A stretch of DNA of 64,000 nucleotides from contig JNKJ01000019.1 of the NCBI GenBank assembly GCA_000702025.1, positions 1-64,000 on the forward strand. Reading direction: 5' to 3'. The notes under the pieces were generated by a model that was given only the letters and a program-made list of their open reading frames with translations, searched no databases and was not told the DNA's origin. This document shows positions 63,725-64,000 of the stretch, in pieces; position 1 is the first letter of the stretch, and the number at the start of each line of letters is the position of its first letter. This stretch comes from Blautia schinkii DSM 10518. Lineage in GTDB: Bacteria; Bacillota; Clostridia; Lachnospirales; Lachnospiraceae. A program made the position numbers and the translations under genes.

Positions 63725-64000
63725 ATGAACGAAACAACATTCGCACTCAAAGGTACCATCTGCTTCAGCGAAAGCCCCACGAAGCTTTCCGTGACAGAAA
63801 ACGGTTATCTGGTCTGCGAAAACGGTGTCTCAGCCGGTGTCTTTACAGAGCTTCCGGAAAAGTACCAGGGAATTCCCTGCCGCGATACGAACGGCTGTCT
63901 GATCATCCCCGGACTTACGGATCTGCATCTGCACGCACCGCAGTACTGTTTCCGGGCAACAGGTATGGACCTGGAGCTGCTGGATTGGCTGAACACCATC
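63725..64000 (+). CDS. guaD: Guanine deaminase, N-terminal part
   Basis: The first 92 codons of an amidohydrolase that turns guanine into xanthine. The metal-binding motif PGLTDLHLHAPQY (about 64-76) is typical of bacterial guanine deaminases. ATG 63725 follows AAGGAAGGTGA. It is preceded by a guanine riboswitch, which supports the substrate. The gene runs off the window end. Confidence 0.9.
   Translation, partial: MNETTFALKGTICFSESPTKLSVTENGYLVCENGVSAGVFTELPEKYQGIPCRDTNGCLIIPGLTDLHLHAPQYCFRATGMDLELLDWLNTI

Noticed and set aside
1-64000. tRNA, rRNA or prophage genes
   Set aside because: No cloverleaf with a conserved T-loop, no rRNA-like stretch, and no phage structural proteins were noticed; a tRNA search program would be needed to exclude isolated tRNAs.

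Overview
The window looks like the chromosome of a spore-forming, Gram-positive Clostridia, most likely a gut-type Lachnospiraceae. The indications are sporulation and germination genes (spoIIP, gpr, a GerMN lipoprotein), choline-binding-type repeat proteins at the cell surface, strong AGGAGG ribosome-binding sites with frequent GTG/TTG starts, a guanine riboswitch, and a block related to the Bacillus comEC-holA-rpsT-gpr-spoIIP-lepA-hemW order. Genus and species cannot be fixed from the sequence alone. No rRNA, tRNA, CRISPR array, prophage or complete insertion sequence was seen.

Layout. 1-9 kb (minus): start of an unidentified gene, a GH25 lysozyme, an L,D-transpeptidase, and an operon of two unknown membrane proteins, c-di-AMP cyclase cdaA, cdaR and HPr. 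9.5-31 kb (mostly minus): comF, recD2, mreB/mbl, uvrA (promoter with a LexA-like box), hemW, a lipoprotein, lepA, an inserted XRE-ImmA-PIN module, spoIIP, gpr, rpsT (plus), holA, an inserted two-gene cassette (plus) and comEC. 31-35 kb: GerMN lipoprotein, histidine kinase, response regulator and a ComEA-like lipoprotein, co-directional with comEC. 35-41 kb: YdcZ-type membrane protein, an ABC exporter with two small XRE regulators, and a PadR/HAAS pair. 41-44 kb: feoA-feoA-feoB and a Cys-rich partner. 44.5-50.8 kb: argCJBD (minus) divergent from argG (plus). 51-52 kb: a three-gene module resembling a toxin-antitoxin set, with a predicted ADP-ribosyltransferase between two related 66-residue proteins. 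52-60 kb: a long minus-strand cluster of unknown membrane proteins, a sugar-type ABC importer lacking its own ATPase, and an ABC-2 exporter, divergent from a NarL-type two-component system. 62-64 kb: an AI-2E family permease and a guanine riboswitch ahead of a guanine deaminase cut by the window end.

The most unusual feature is a family of six ~300-bp non-coding repeats (8.9, 9.3, 16.9, 17.3, 27.4 and 28.6 kb). Each has a ~100-nt conserved core flanked by 42-60-bp inverted arms. The arms differ greatly between copies yet remain almost perfectly complementary within each copy. Two inner helices of the core also change with compensating substitutions, which supports a selected folded structure. 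The copies form three convergent inverted pairs. One end of each pair abuts the stop codon of comF, hemW or comEC, and one pair encloses an AT-rich two-gene cassette. I do not recognise the family; it may be a trans-mobilised element or a structured RNA. A second genome habit is short tandem duplication: 15- and 19-bp units between genes, and 18-, 27- and 30-bp units within coding linkers.
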